From NCBI GenBank assembly GCA_038248745.1, contig JBBRXC010000081.1:1-7390 (forward strand): DNA of 7,390 nt, given 5' to 3'. Position 1 is the first letter of the stretch. The number at the start of each line of letters is the position of its first letter. Shown piece by piece: positions 1-7,292 of this stretch. The DNA is from JAENWH01 sp038248745. GTDB lineage: Bacteria; Bacillota; Clostridia; Peptostreptococcales; Anaerovoracaceae. The notes below the pieces were generated by a model, which saw nothing but the letters and a program-made list of their open reading frames with translations, was not told the origin of the DNA and did not search any database. The position numbers and the translations under genes were made by a program.

Positions 1-37
1 CGGTTATTACCGCCATTATATTTACAATCGTTTCCCA

Positions 38-2419
38 TTAAACACGAGCTGATAATGTACATACTGTCACCCCATCTCCGCCTTCCGTGTAGCTGCCTTT
101 TCTATAGGAATCTACATGTTTATGACTTTTGAACATATGTGTAAGACCTTCTCTTAAGATCCCGGCACCTCTGCCATGAATGATGGTGACTTCTTGAAGC
201 CCTGCTATATATGCGTCATCCAGATATTTCTCCACATCCATCAGTGCATCATCCAGGTTTTTTCCGATCACATTGACACTTGTTGACACTTCTTCTGTTT
301 TATATTTATACACACTTGCATATTTTGATTTTTTCGGTTGCGGTTTTTTCTTGGTTCCATCAATAATAAGCATTAATGTTGACATATTTGTATTGATTTT
401 AATATTGCCGACTTGAACCTGTAAATCTCCTTTGTCATCCGGCATGGTGAGAATTTCGCCATTTTGATTCAGATTGACCAATTTGACCCGCTCCCCAATT
501 TTTATTTCTGCCAATTTTATTGGGTTATCATTTTCAATCAAGGTCTCTTTCACTCGAAGCTTCGCTTCCGTTGCTCTCAGTTTATTCTTGTTTTCTTCAA
601 ACACAGTCTGTCTTTCAGAGGCGTTTTCAAGCTGTTTGATTTCTTTTAATTCCTTTTGTACTTCGTCCACAATCTGTTTGGCATCCCGCACAATATCTTT
701 TGCTTCCTGCCTTGCCTTTTCAATGATTGCTGTCTGTTTTTCTTCTAGCTTGCTTTGCCGGCGATCGAAATCTTCCTTCTGTTTTTGCATGGCTATTTTC
801 AGCATAATTGCCTCATCCCGTTCCAATTCTGCCTTTTTCTTGTCTGCTTCAATGGAACTGATGACTGTTTCAAACTCAATTTCTCCTTTGTCAATCAGGG
901 TCCTTGCCTTCTCAATCAATTCTTTCCTCAGCCCTATTCGTTGAGAAATTTCAAATGCGTTGGATTTTCCTGGGATTCCCAAGAAAAGCCTGTAGGTTGG
1001 CCGCAATGTCTCCACATTGAATTCCATGGACGCATTTTCCACCCCCGGTGTGGCAAGTGCATATTTCTTCAGTTCTGTGTAATGGGTGGTTGCCATGGTC
1101 CTGGATCCCTTGCTGTACAAATCATCAAGAATGGAGATGGCCAGGGCTGCTCCCTCTGTGGGATCAGTGCCAGCACCCAGTTCATCCAAAAGAACCAGGG
1201 TTTCATCGTCTGTGTTTTCCACAATCTCAACAATATTATTCATATGGGATGAAAAGGTACTTAAACTTTGTTCAATACTTTGTTCATCCCCAATATCGGC
1301 ATAAATCTTCGTAAATACCGGCATTTCACTGCCATCAGCAGCAGGAATATGGAGCCCTGATTGGCTCATCATGGCCAGAAGGCCAACGGTTTTTAAGGTG
1401 ACTGTTTTGCCACCAGTGTTGGGTCCAGTAATGACCAGTGTATTGTTTTCCCTACCAAATTCAATATTAATCGGCACCACATCTTTCGGATTGATCAGCG
1501 GGTGTCTGGCTTGAATCATTTTAATATATCCATTCTCGTTGATCATTGCTTCTGAAGCCTTTTGTTTACAGGAAAGCTTTCCCTTTGCAAAGATAATATC
1601 CAGTTGAAGCAGCAATTTCTGGTTATTCAGCAACTGCAGAAAATCTTCCGCCACCTGACCTGATAGTTCAGCGAGAATTCGTTCGATCTCCACCCGCTCA
1701 TCCAGTTCAAATTGTCTCAACTCATTGTTCAATGTGACAATGGCCTGGGGTTCTATAAATAAAGTCGCCCCAGTTGCTGATTGATCATGTACGATGCCAG
1801 GGAATCTGGCTTTATGCTCCTGCTTAACAGGGATCACGTATCTCCCCTGCCTCATGGTTACAATAGAATCTTGGAGCATGGTTCGGTTTTCTGATGAATT
1901 CAAAATTTGTGTCATCTTGCTTTTGATCGCTTCATTTTGCCGGATGATGGCACGACGAATACTTTTTAGCTCCGAACTGGCATTATCAGACATTTCATCT
2001 TCAGAAAGGATACATCTGTCAATATTTTCCGCCAGGTACTTGTCGGCAAACAGCACTTCTCCAATGCCCTTAATAATGGGCAATGGGGGCAACTCACTTT
2101 TTAGGAAATTGATGGTTCTGCTAGCCGTGTTTATATTGTACAACACCTCCAGCAACTGCTTCATGGTAAGGGTGCCTCCCTTGTTGGCCATGTGCAGGCT
2201 ATTTTCTATATCATAAAAAGCCCCAATGGGCGGCGCGCCTTTGTGGACAATCACCAGGACCGCTTCACTGGTTTCAGCCAGCAGTTCCTTGATCTGGTAC
2301 ACATCGACCAACGGTTTCATTTCACTGATCACTTTTTTGGCCAGTTGAGACGCAGCCTCTTCCATTAAAAATGCGATTATTTTATTATATTCTAATACCT
2401 TAAATGCTTTCTGATTCAT
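38..2419 (-). CDS. mutS2: MutS2 ATPase with C-terminal Smr domain
   Basis: MutS2 is a MutS paralogue lacking the mismatch-recognition domain. In other bacteria it suppresses recombination, and in B. subtilis it recognises collided ribosomes. The 793 residues are near the usual length of about 785. Domains in order: a MutS core and clamp (about 1-300); the ABC-type ATPase with Walker A GPNTGGKT (332-339), signature-like SLSTFSSHM (385-393), Walker B LVLLDELGAGTDP (408-420) and the TTHY histidine loop (444-447); a long charged coiled coil (about 515-625); a small KOW-like beta domain (about 638-688); a lysine-rich linker (689-699); and the Smr domain (about 714-790) with HGRGAG at 748-753. The N-terminal Smr motif is VNVIG (715-719) where LDLRG is found in B. 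subtilis, so the aspartate and arginine are absent. Translation starts at ATG inside the end of zapA, with AAAGGGA upstream. No terminator is seen in the 37 nt after the TAA stop. Confidence 0.96.
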   Translation of the reverse strand: MNQKAFKVLEYNKIIAFLMEEAASQLAKKVISEMKPLVDVYQIKELLAETSEAVLVIVHKGAPPIGAFYDIENSLHMANKGGTLTMKQLLEVLYNINTASRTINFLKSELPPLPIIKGIGEVLFADKYLAENIDRCILSEDEMSDNASSELKSIRRAIIRQNEAIKSKMTQILNSSENRTMLQDSIVTMRQGRYVIPVKQEHKARFPGIVHDQSATGATLFIEPQAIVTLNNELRQFELDERVEIERILAELSGQVAEDFLQLLNNQKLLLQLDIIFAKGKLSCKQKASEAMINENGYIKMIQARHPLINPKDVVPINIEFGRENNTLVITGPNTGGKTVTLKTVGLLAMMSQSGLHIPAADGSEMPVFTKIYADIGDEQSIEQSLSTFSSHMNNIVEIVENTDDETLVLLDELGAGTDPTEGAALAISILDDLYSKGSRTMATTHYTELKKYALATPGVENASMEFNVETLRPTYRLFLGIPGKSNAFEISQRIGLRKELIEKARTLIDKGEIEFETVISSIEADKKKAELERDEAIMLKIAMQKQKEDFDRRQSKLEEKQTAIIEKARQEAKDIVRDAKQIVDEVQKELKEIKQLENASERQTVFEENKNKLRATEAKLRVKETLIENDNPIKLAEIKIGERVKLVNLNQNGEILTMPDDKGDLQVQVGNIKINTNMSTLMLIIDGTKKKPQPKKSKYASVYKYKTEEVSTSVNVIGKNLDDALMDVEKYLDDAYIAGLQEVTIIHGRGAGILREGLTHMFKSHKHVDSYRKGSYTEGGDGVTVCTLSARV

Positions 2420-2904
2420 CTTTTCCCTTTTTCCAATTCTCCCTTCAAACGAATGTTTTCCATCTGAATGTCAAAATAATTGCTCTCAAGTTCTTTATAT
2501 TTATCCTCATTTTGCAAGGATTCTGCCATTTTAGTTTTTTCTCCCAACAGCCTTTTTAATTCCTGGTTTTTCTCGGTTGCCTGGTTTAGTTCTTCTTTAA
2601 AATGAGAAAAACTTTTTTTAGTTTCTTCCCAAAGTTGCTCAAAGTGATGGGCATCTCTTCGCAGTCTGCCAATTTCACTCTCCAACTCAGCATGTTTTAT
2701 AATCTCTTCAAAGTAATCATCTGCAATATTCACTGCGGCAAGCACTGCCAGAGAAACAGCAGATCCTTTGGAAAGGTTATTGGAAATCTCAGTCATTTTA
2801 CAGTCTACGTAATCAGCAACTTTTATAATCTGTTCTCTTGATTTTTCACCTGCGATCGTATATTCCTGCCCATAGATTTTCACATTCACTTTATTGTTTT
2901 CCAT
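2416..2904 (-). CDS. zapA: Cell division protein ZapA, long coiled-coil form
   Basis: ZapA is a cytoplasmic Z-ring-associated protein that binds and bundles FtsZ filaments. The N-terminal ZapA domain (about 1-75) shows the family pattern: VNVKIYGQEYTIAGE (6-20), an alpha segment with VADYVDCKMTEI (29-40), and VSLAVLAAVNIADDYFEEI (50-68). From about residue 62 to the end the protein is highly charged and heptad-like, without proline after the N-terminus, so a long coiled coil is predicted. At 162 residues it is clearly longer than the roughly 85-110 residues of well-studied ZapA proteins; the extension could lengthen the spacing between bridged filaments (inference). The ATG start is supported by AAGGAGG 5 nt upstream. 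The TGA stop overlaps the mutS2 ATG by four bases. Location between pheT and mutS2 parallels B. subtilis zapA, with the intervening genes missing. Confidence 0.9.
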   Translation of the reverse strand: MENNKVNVKIYGQEYTIAGEKSREQIIKVADYVDCKMTEISNNLSKGSAVSLAVLAAVNIADDYFEEIIKHAELESEIGRLRRDAHHFEQLWEETKKSFSHFKEELNQATEKNQELKRLLGEKTKMAESLQNEDKYKELESNYFDIQMENIRLKGELEKGKR

Positions 2905-2943
2905 GCTTTCCTCCTTGAAGCCAATAAGCCCATTATAAGCATC

Positions 2944-5358
2944 CTAGATTTTTCGTAAGGTGGCTTGCGCCTTTTCCTTTAACGCTGACAACACTTTATT
3001 GTGAACTTTTGCGACATCTTCCTCCGTCAGTGTCTTATCTGCACCTCTGTAAGTCAATGCAAATGCCACACTTTTCTGACCTTCACCGATTTGTTTTCCT
3101 CGATAAACATCAAACAACTGTATCTTTTCAAGAATGTCAGAACCGTTTTCTTTTATAATATTTTCCAGCATGCCAACCTGTACATCTTCTGCAACAAGAA
3201 GCGCAATATCTCTTGATGTAGATGGATATTTTGGTAGAGGCTTGTAGAACTTATCAATATTGGCTGCCTTCATCACTGTATCAAACATCAATTCACAGCA
3301 GTAACATTTTGTATTGATGCCATATTTATCACAGACTGCAGGGTGTACTTCCCCCATGATGCCAAGCTCCACATCGCCAAGAAGTATTCTTGCACAACGG
3401 CCTGGATGGTAAACCCCATATTCACTTTCACTTTCAAACCGAATGTCCGTGATGCCGAAAATCCTTAACAGTTCAACCAGCATTCCCTTTAGGGTATAAA
3501 AACTTTCCTCTTTGCCATAGGTTGCAATAACCATGGCATCCTGTTCCTCTGGGAGCCCTTCCGGATCTATCATATTCTGAGTAAAGGTATTTCCTATTTC
3601 AAATGCTCTCACCTTGTCAATATTTCTCGAAAAATTTCTACCAAGTATTTCCATCATATTTGGTGTCAAAATAGTTCTCATCACTGAATTTTCTTCTCCT
3701 AGGGGATTGATAATTGTCACAAAGTTTCTTTCCCATGAATCTTCAGCTATTCTCACAAAATCAACACCCTTGGGGCTGACAAAAGAATAGGTCTGCACTT
3801 CATTAGCGCCTAACCCGCACATTGTCTGCTTGGCCAAATCGGTCAACTGTCTTTCTCTACTTTTTCTTGCTTCCTGGTTCCCTCTAGGAAGGGTCATCGG
3901 CATTTTATCATACCCCACCATCCTAGCAACTTCTTCTATAAAGTCAATTTCCTCTACTAGATCCTGACGAATAGAGGGAGGGGTTACCTGCATCACTTCA
4001 TCATTTCCTTCTACTTTCATTTCCAGCGATTCGAAAATACCTGCCATCTCTTCTCTTGTTATATGAATACCAAGAACATTGTTGACTCTAGCTGTTCTCA
4101 CCTGAACCGCAGGCATGGTGGAGGGTACCGGATAAACATCCACACTGCCACCAACCACTGATCCCGCGCCTAACATTTCTATCAATTTGCAAACTCGATC
4201 TGCCGCTGCTTCACAAAGATTCGGGTCGATCCCCTTTTCGAATCTTGAAGACGCTTCTGTTCGAAGGGTCAATTTCTTTGATGTCGACCGAATAGAGTCT
4301 CCATTAAAGTTGGCAGCTTCTATTAATATAGTGGTTGTATCTGCTGCGATTTCTGAATTTTGGCCACCCATAATCCCTGCAATCGCCACGCTTTTTGAAG
4401 CATCTTTAATAAGTAGCATATTGTCATTCAGTTTTCTTTCTGAACCATCCAGGCTGACAAACACTTCTCCCTGTTTTGCCGTGTCCACAATAATCTTGGC
4501 GCCTTCAATACATCTGATATCAAACGCATGTAGCGGATTTCCATATTCCAGCATCACAAAATTTGTAATGTCTACGATATTGTTGATGGGACGCATTCCT
4601 GCAAACATCAATTTTTTTTGAAGCCACCATGGGGATTCCTGAATTTTAACGTCCGTGACCACTCTTGCCACATAACGTTTACACAACTCAGGTTTTCTTA
4701 TTTCAACAGCGATATAATCTCCGGCTGATCCGGTTTCCTTCTCACATTTTGTTTCAGGGTATTGAAGTGTTTCACCGAACGTGGCCGCTGACTCACGAGC
4801 CATGCCAATCATACAAAGACAATCTGGTCTATTTGGGGTAATTTCAAAATCAACAATCCCGGTCTTCAATCCAAGGACCTCAACCAAATCCTGCCCCATT
4901 TTCCAGCTATCGTCCGGCAGCAATCCATTTAATATCCAAATCCCGCCCCTTTGTGCAGACGGAATCACCTTGTCTTCAAATCCCAATTCTTCTAGTGAGC
5001 ATAGCATGCCATTGGATTCAATGCCTCTCAGGGTTCCTTTTACAATTTTTTTATTGCCCGGAAGTTTGCTTCCATGGATGGCAACAGGAATAAATGCTCC
5101 CTCAAACACATTGGTTGCGCCGGTGACAATTTGAGATAATTCTTCTTCCCCTATTTCAACGTAACAGATCACCAGTTTATCCGCATTGGGATGATTTTCT
5201 ATTCTTTCTATTTTACCAACGACAACATCGTTGATTTCTTCCCCGAAAATCTGGCAGGTCTCCAAATTTGAACCTGACATAATCATCTTCTCACAAAATT
5301 CGTCTAAACTGCTATTCACAGTTGTATAATCTTTTAACCACTCTACTGGTACTAACAT
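2944..5358 (-). CDS. pheT: Phenylalanine--tRNA ligase beta subunit
   Basis: This is the beta subunit of PheRS, which binds tRNA-Phe, supports the alpha catalytic site and hydrolyses mischarged Tyr-tRNA-Phe. The 804 residues are full length. Domains in order: an N-terminal segment (1-38); an OB-fold EMAP/Trbp111-type tRNA-binding domain (about 39-155, VVVGKIERIENHPNADKLVI with GxxSxGMLCS at 112-121); the B3/B4 editing domain (about 212-400) with MRPINNIVDITNFVMLEYGN, PLHAFD, IAGIMGG and the ASSRFEKGIDP segment (369-379); a B5 domain (about 410-490, ending in IDFIEEVARMVGYDKMP); a catalytic-like core lacking class II active residues (about 500-700); and a C-terminal ferredoxin-fold anticodon-binding domain (about 708-804, PKYPSTSRDIALLV). 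The ATG start has a perfect Shine-Dalgarno. Downstream, a 39-nt gap without a terminator leads to zapA. In B. subtilis, from memory, rnhC occupies this position and is absent here. No truncation or frameshift is seen. Confidence 0.98.
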   Translation of the reverse strand: MLVPVEWLKDYTTVNSSLDEFCEKMIMSGSNLETCQIFGEEINDVVVGKIERIENHPNADKLVICYVEIGEEELSQIVTGATNVFEGAFIPVAIHGSKLPGNKKIVKGTLRGIESNGMLCSLEELGFEDKVIPSAQRGGIWILNGLLPDDSWKMGQDLVEVLGLKTGIVDFEITPNRPDCLCMIGMARESAATFGETLQYPETKCEKETGSAGDYIAVEIRKPELCKRYVARVVTDVKIQESPWWLQKKLMFAGMRPINNIVDITNFVMLEYGNPLHAFDIRCIEGAKIIVDTAKQGEVFVSLDGSERKLNDNMLLIKDASKSVAIAGIMGGQNSEIAADTTTILIEAANFNGDSIRSTSKKLTLRTEASSRFEKGIDPNLCEAAADRVCKLIEMLGAGSVVGGSVDVYPVPSTMPAVQVRTARVNNVLGIHITREEMAGIFESLEMKVEGNDEVMQVTPPSIRQDLVEEIDFIEEVARMVGYDKMPMTLPRGNQEARKSRERQLTDLAKQTMCGLGANEVQTYSFVSPKGVDFVRIAEDSWERNFVTIINPLGEENSVMRTILTPNMMEILGRNFSRNIDKVRAFEIGNTFTQNMIDPEGLPEEQDAMVIATYGKEESFYTLKGMLVELLRIFGITDIRFESESEYGVYHPGRCARILLGDVELGIMGEVHPAVCDKYGINTKCYCCELMFDTVMKAANIDKFYKPLPKYPSTSRDIALLVAEDVQVGMLENIIKENGSDILEKIQLFDVYRGKQIGEGQKSVAFALTYRGADKTLTEEDVAKVHNKVLSALKEKAQATLRKI

Positions 5359-5362
5359 CAGG

Positions 5363-5371
5363 TCACCTCCT
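5363..5371 (-). promoter_or_regulatory. Perfect Shine-Dalgarno sequence of pheT, overlapping the pheS stop
   Basis: The minus strand reads AGGAGGTGA followed by CCTG and the pheT ATG. This is a nine-base perfect complement to the usual 3' end of 16S rRNA. Its first two bases are the last two bases of the pheS TAG stop. The stop-to-start distance is 11 nt. The arrangement fixes the pheT start and favours ribosomes reinitiating after pheS, which would help equal production of the two subunits. Confidence 0.9.
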
Positions 5372-6392
5372 ATTTAAACTGGTTGATGAAACGCATATCA
5401 TTTTCATAGAAAAGTCTAATGTCATCAACCTCATACTTAAGCATCGCAATTCTTTCCACACCCATACCGAAGGCAAAACCAGTGAATCTTTCCGTATCCA
5501 CCTCTCCAACCTTCAATACATTTGGATGGACCATCCCGCAGCCCAATATTTCAATCCAGCCGCTTCCCTTACAAACTCTGCAGCCCTTGCCACCACATTT
5601 AAAACAAGAAACGTCCATCTCTGCACTAGGTTCCGTAAACGGAAAATGATGGGGTCTAAATTTGGTTTTCACCTGAGATCCAAACAGCTGTTTTGCAAAG
5701 CTATCCAACGTACCTTTTAAATCAGCCATGGTGATTCCTTCATCTACAACCAACCCTTCCACCTGATGAAACATAGGGGAATGGGTTGCGTCCGGCGTAT
5801 CACATCTGAAACATCTGCCTGGTGAAATAACCATAATAGGCGGTTCCGTTGACATCAATGTTCTAACCTGAACCGGTGAGGTTTGTGTTCTTAGCAATGT
5901 ATTTTCTGTAATATAAAAGGTGTCGCTATAGTCTCTTGCCGGATGATTTGGCCCGGCGTTCAGTGCGTCAAAATTATTAAAAACAGTTTCCACCTCAGGA
6001 CCATCTGAAATACTAAATCCCATGGACATAAAAACTCTGGAAATTTCATCGATTGTCAACGTGATGGGATGTTTCACCCCAAGGGTCATTTCAACACCAG
6101 GCTCTGTTACATCAATTTTTTCCATGATGAATTTTGCCTCTCTGGCAGCATTTTTTACTTGAACAAACTTTTCTTCAAGCATTGTTTCAATTTCATTTCT
6201 CACATTATTGGCTTTTAAACCAAGCTCTTTTCTTTCTTCTGGACCAAGCTTGCCCATTGAACGAAGAATTTCAGTAAGCGCGCCTTTTTTACCAAGGAGT
6301 CTGACTCTAATTTCTTCTGCTTCCAATACGGACGCCACTTTTTGTATTTGCTCATTTGCATCCTTTAATATTTTTTCTAACTGATGTTGCAT
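5370..6392 (-). CDS. pheS: Phenylalanine--tRNA ligase alpha subunit
   Basis: This is the catalytic alpha subunit of the cytoplasmic alpha2beta2 PheRS, which activates phenylalanine with ATP and charges tRNA-Phe. The 340 residues match the family length. An N-terminal coiled-coil tRNA-binding arm (about 1-90) precedes the class II catalytic domain. Motif 1 lies at about 115-145 (GFSISDGPEVETVFNNFDAL), the TQTSPVQVR segment at 169-177, motif 2 at 192-213 (GRCFRCDTPDATHSPMFHQ), and motif 3 at 305-318 (GFAFGMGVERIAML) with the phenylalanine-pocket alanine region intact. Four cysteines form CxxC-x4-CxxC at 263-274 before GWIEILGCGMVHP; this cluster is familiar in Firmicute PheS and resembles a metal site. 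The ATG start has GGAG 8 nt upstream. It lies 19 nt after the ysgA-like gene and 11 nt before pheT; its TAG stop lies within the pheT Shine-Dalgarno sequence. No T-box leader precedes it. The annotation is secure. Confidence 0.98.
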   Translation of the reverse strand: MQHQLEKILKDANEQIQKVASVLEAEEIRVRLLGKKGALTEILRSMGKLGPEERKELGLKANNVRNEIETMLEEKFVQVKNAAREAKFIMEKIDVTEPGVEMTLGVKHPITLTIDEISRVFMSMGFSISDGPEVETVFNNFDALNAGPNHPARDYSDTFYITENTLLRTQTSPVQVRTLMSTEPPIMVISPGRCFRCDTPDATHSPMFHQVEGLVVDEGITMADLKGTLDSFAKQLFGSQVKTKFRPHHFPFTEPSAEMDVSCFKCGGKGCRVCKGSGWIEILGCGMVHPNVLKVGEVDTERFTGFAFGMGVERIAMLKYEVDDIRLFYENDMRFINQFK

Positions 6393-6411
6393 TTATTTTC
6401 TCCATTTCTAT

Positions 6412-7242
6412 CTATTTTCGAATCGCTTCAAACATGACAATGCCAGCTGCAACAGCCGCATTCAATGATTCCACGGTCCCTACCATTGGGATCTTGATTC
6501 TGATATCAGCGCCTTCCATTAATTCTCTGCATATCCCATTTCCCTCATTCCCAATCACTAATCCGATATTATTTTTTAAATCTAACTCATAATAATTAAT
6601 CTCCGTATCAAAACAGGTACTAACTATTTTCTTGTCATATTTTTTCAACTGTTTGATTACTTGCGCCGGCGATTCATAAAATAGCACCGGCATCCTAAAG
6701 ACAGAACCAGCGGCAGCTCGAATAACCTTTGGGGCATATACATCTACTGTTCCTTTTAAAACAATCACTCCCTGGTATCCCGCGGCTTCTGCCGTTCTAA
6801 TAATGGTACCTATATTCCCTGGGTCCTGAAGCCTGTCTAAAATAACCACATTCCCCGGTTTAGCCAACAGTCGCTTCTCAATTTCTTCCTGTGTTTCACT
6901 GCTTTTCTTGATGACCCCTATGACTCCCTGGCTTGCCTCTGTTTGTGCCAGTTTTTCAAATAGTTTTTCCGTTAGCCCAATGACTTCAGCCCCTTTGAAA
7001 AGCGCCTCATTCTCAAGTAATTTCTGGCCAGCGGTGATTTTTTGGCCAGCGAAAAGTTTCTGGTCCGCGAGGATTTTTTCGCTAAACACAACCAGCTGAA
7101 TCTCGGCCCCGCTTTTAATGGCTTCCTCCATCAAATTAAAGCCTTCAATCAAGTAAAGTCCCAGTTTGTCTCTGTACTTTTTTTGTGCAAGCTGACTGCA
7201 TAATTTGAAGTTTTTATTCTCATTTGAATGAATTATTATCAT
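6412..7242 (-). CDS. ysgA: TrmH/SpoU-family RNA 2'-O-methyltransferase, YsgA-like
   Basis: This 276-residue protein belongs to the SPOUT (TrmH/SpoU) superfamily, knotted enzymes that transfer methyl from SAM to ribose 2'-OH in rRNA or tRNA. The N-terminal substrate-binding domain (about 1-110) includes the typical FLIEG-like segment as YLIEGFNLMEEA (30-41). All three SpoU motifs are visible: LDRLQDPGNIGTIIRTAEAAG (135-155) with the catalytic-type N-x-G-x-x-x-R, the GLVIGNEGNGI segment (227-237), and IPMVGTVESLNAAVAAGI (251-268). The start is an ATG with AAGGGA 11 nt upstream, a slightly long spacing, and the N-terminus aligns with YsgA-type proteins. Location directly upstream of pheS matches B. 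subtilis ysgA, which favours YsgA over RlmB proper; the RNA target is unknown. Residues 53-82 are a degenerate tandem repeat of six residues per unit, an unusual expansion of the N-terminal domain. The TAG stop lies 19 nt before pheS. Confidence 0.9.
   Translation of the reverse strand: MIIIHSNENKNFKLCSQLAQKKYRDKLGLYLIEGFNLMEEAIKSGAEIQLVVFSEKILADQKLFAGQKITAGQKLLENEALFKGAEVIGLTEKLFEKLAQTEASQGVIGVIKKSSETQEEIEKRLLAKPGNVVILDRLQDPGNIGTIIRTAEAAGYQGVIVLKGTVDVYAPKVIRAAAGSVFRMPVLFYESPAQVIKQLKKYDKKIVSTCFDTEINYYELDLKNNIGLVIGNEGNGICRELMEGADIRIKIPMVGTVESLNAAVAAGIVMFEAIRK
6997..7086 (-). repeat. Degenerate 18-bp tandem repeat inside the ysgA-like gene
   Basis: Five consecutive 18-bp units keep the reading frame and encode FSEKIL, ADQKLF, AGQKIT, AGQKLL and ENEALF (residues 53-82). 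The three central units (7015-7032, 7033-7050, 7051-7068 on the plus strand) are closest; two share TGGCCAGC and one has TGGTCCGC. The outer units are diverged, with about 12 of 18 bases matching at the 7069-7086 end and about 11 of 18 at the 6997-7014 end, against their nearest good matches. The pattern looks like in-frame slippage or unequal duplication that lengthened a surface segment of the N-terminal domain. Its functional effect is unknown. Confidence 0.8.
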
Positions 7243-7266
7243 AAAAGTAACTATCCCTTAATACTA

Positions 7267-7292
7267 GAAAAAGCCGGTATATTTTACCGGCT
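7267..7292 (-). terminator. Rho-independent terminator after the ftsZ-like gene
   Basis: On the minus strand an 8-bp perfect stem, AGCCGGTA pairing with TACCGGCT, encloses the 5-nt loop AAATA and is followed at once by a run of five T (counting the last stem base). It begins 17 nt after the upstream stop and ends 24 nt before the ysgA-like start codon. The GC-rich stem and U-tract are textbook for intrinsic termination and separate the ftsZ-like transcript from the operon below. Confidence 0.9.

Noticed and set aside
1..16. A possible downstream gene starting at an ATG at 16-14 on the minus strand (MAVIT...).
   Set aside because: Only five codons are visible and there is no Shine-Dalgarno sequence at proper distance, so it cannot be told from chance.
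14..40. TATAAT hexamer just after mutS2 on the minus strand as a promoter -10.
   Set aside because: The best -35 at 16-17 nt is TTTAAT or GTTTAA, a poor match; in AT-rich DNA this is likely coincidental.
474..944. Long plus-strand open frame (156 codons) opposite mutS2, and similar ones at 755-1252, 1794-2216, 4187-4621 and 5322-5720.
   Set aside because: Each lies antisense to a strongly conserved gene, has low-complexity Ser/Phe/Leu-rich translation and matches no family; they are shadow frames.
2231..2238. GGCGCGCC palindrome within mutS2.
   Set aside because: It falls in codons for the conserved G-A-P-P segment and has no repeat partner; it is a chance restriction-type palindrome.
2905..2943. 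Short partly symmetrical sequence (ATAA...TTAT) between pheT and zapA as a terminator or operator.
   Set aside because: The stem is only four A-T pairs with no T-run; the gap is explained as a spacer with the zapA ribosome-binding site.
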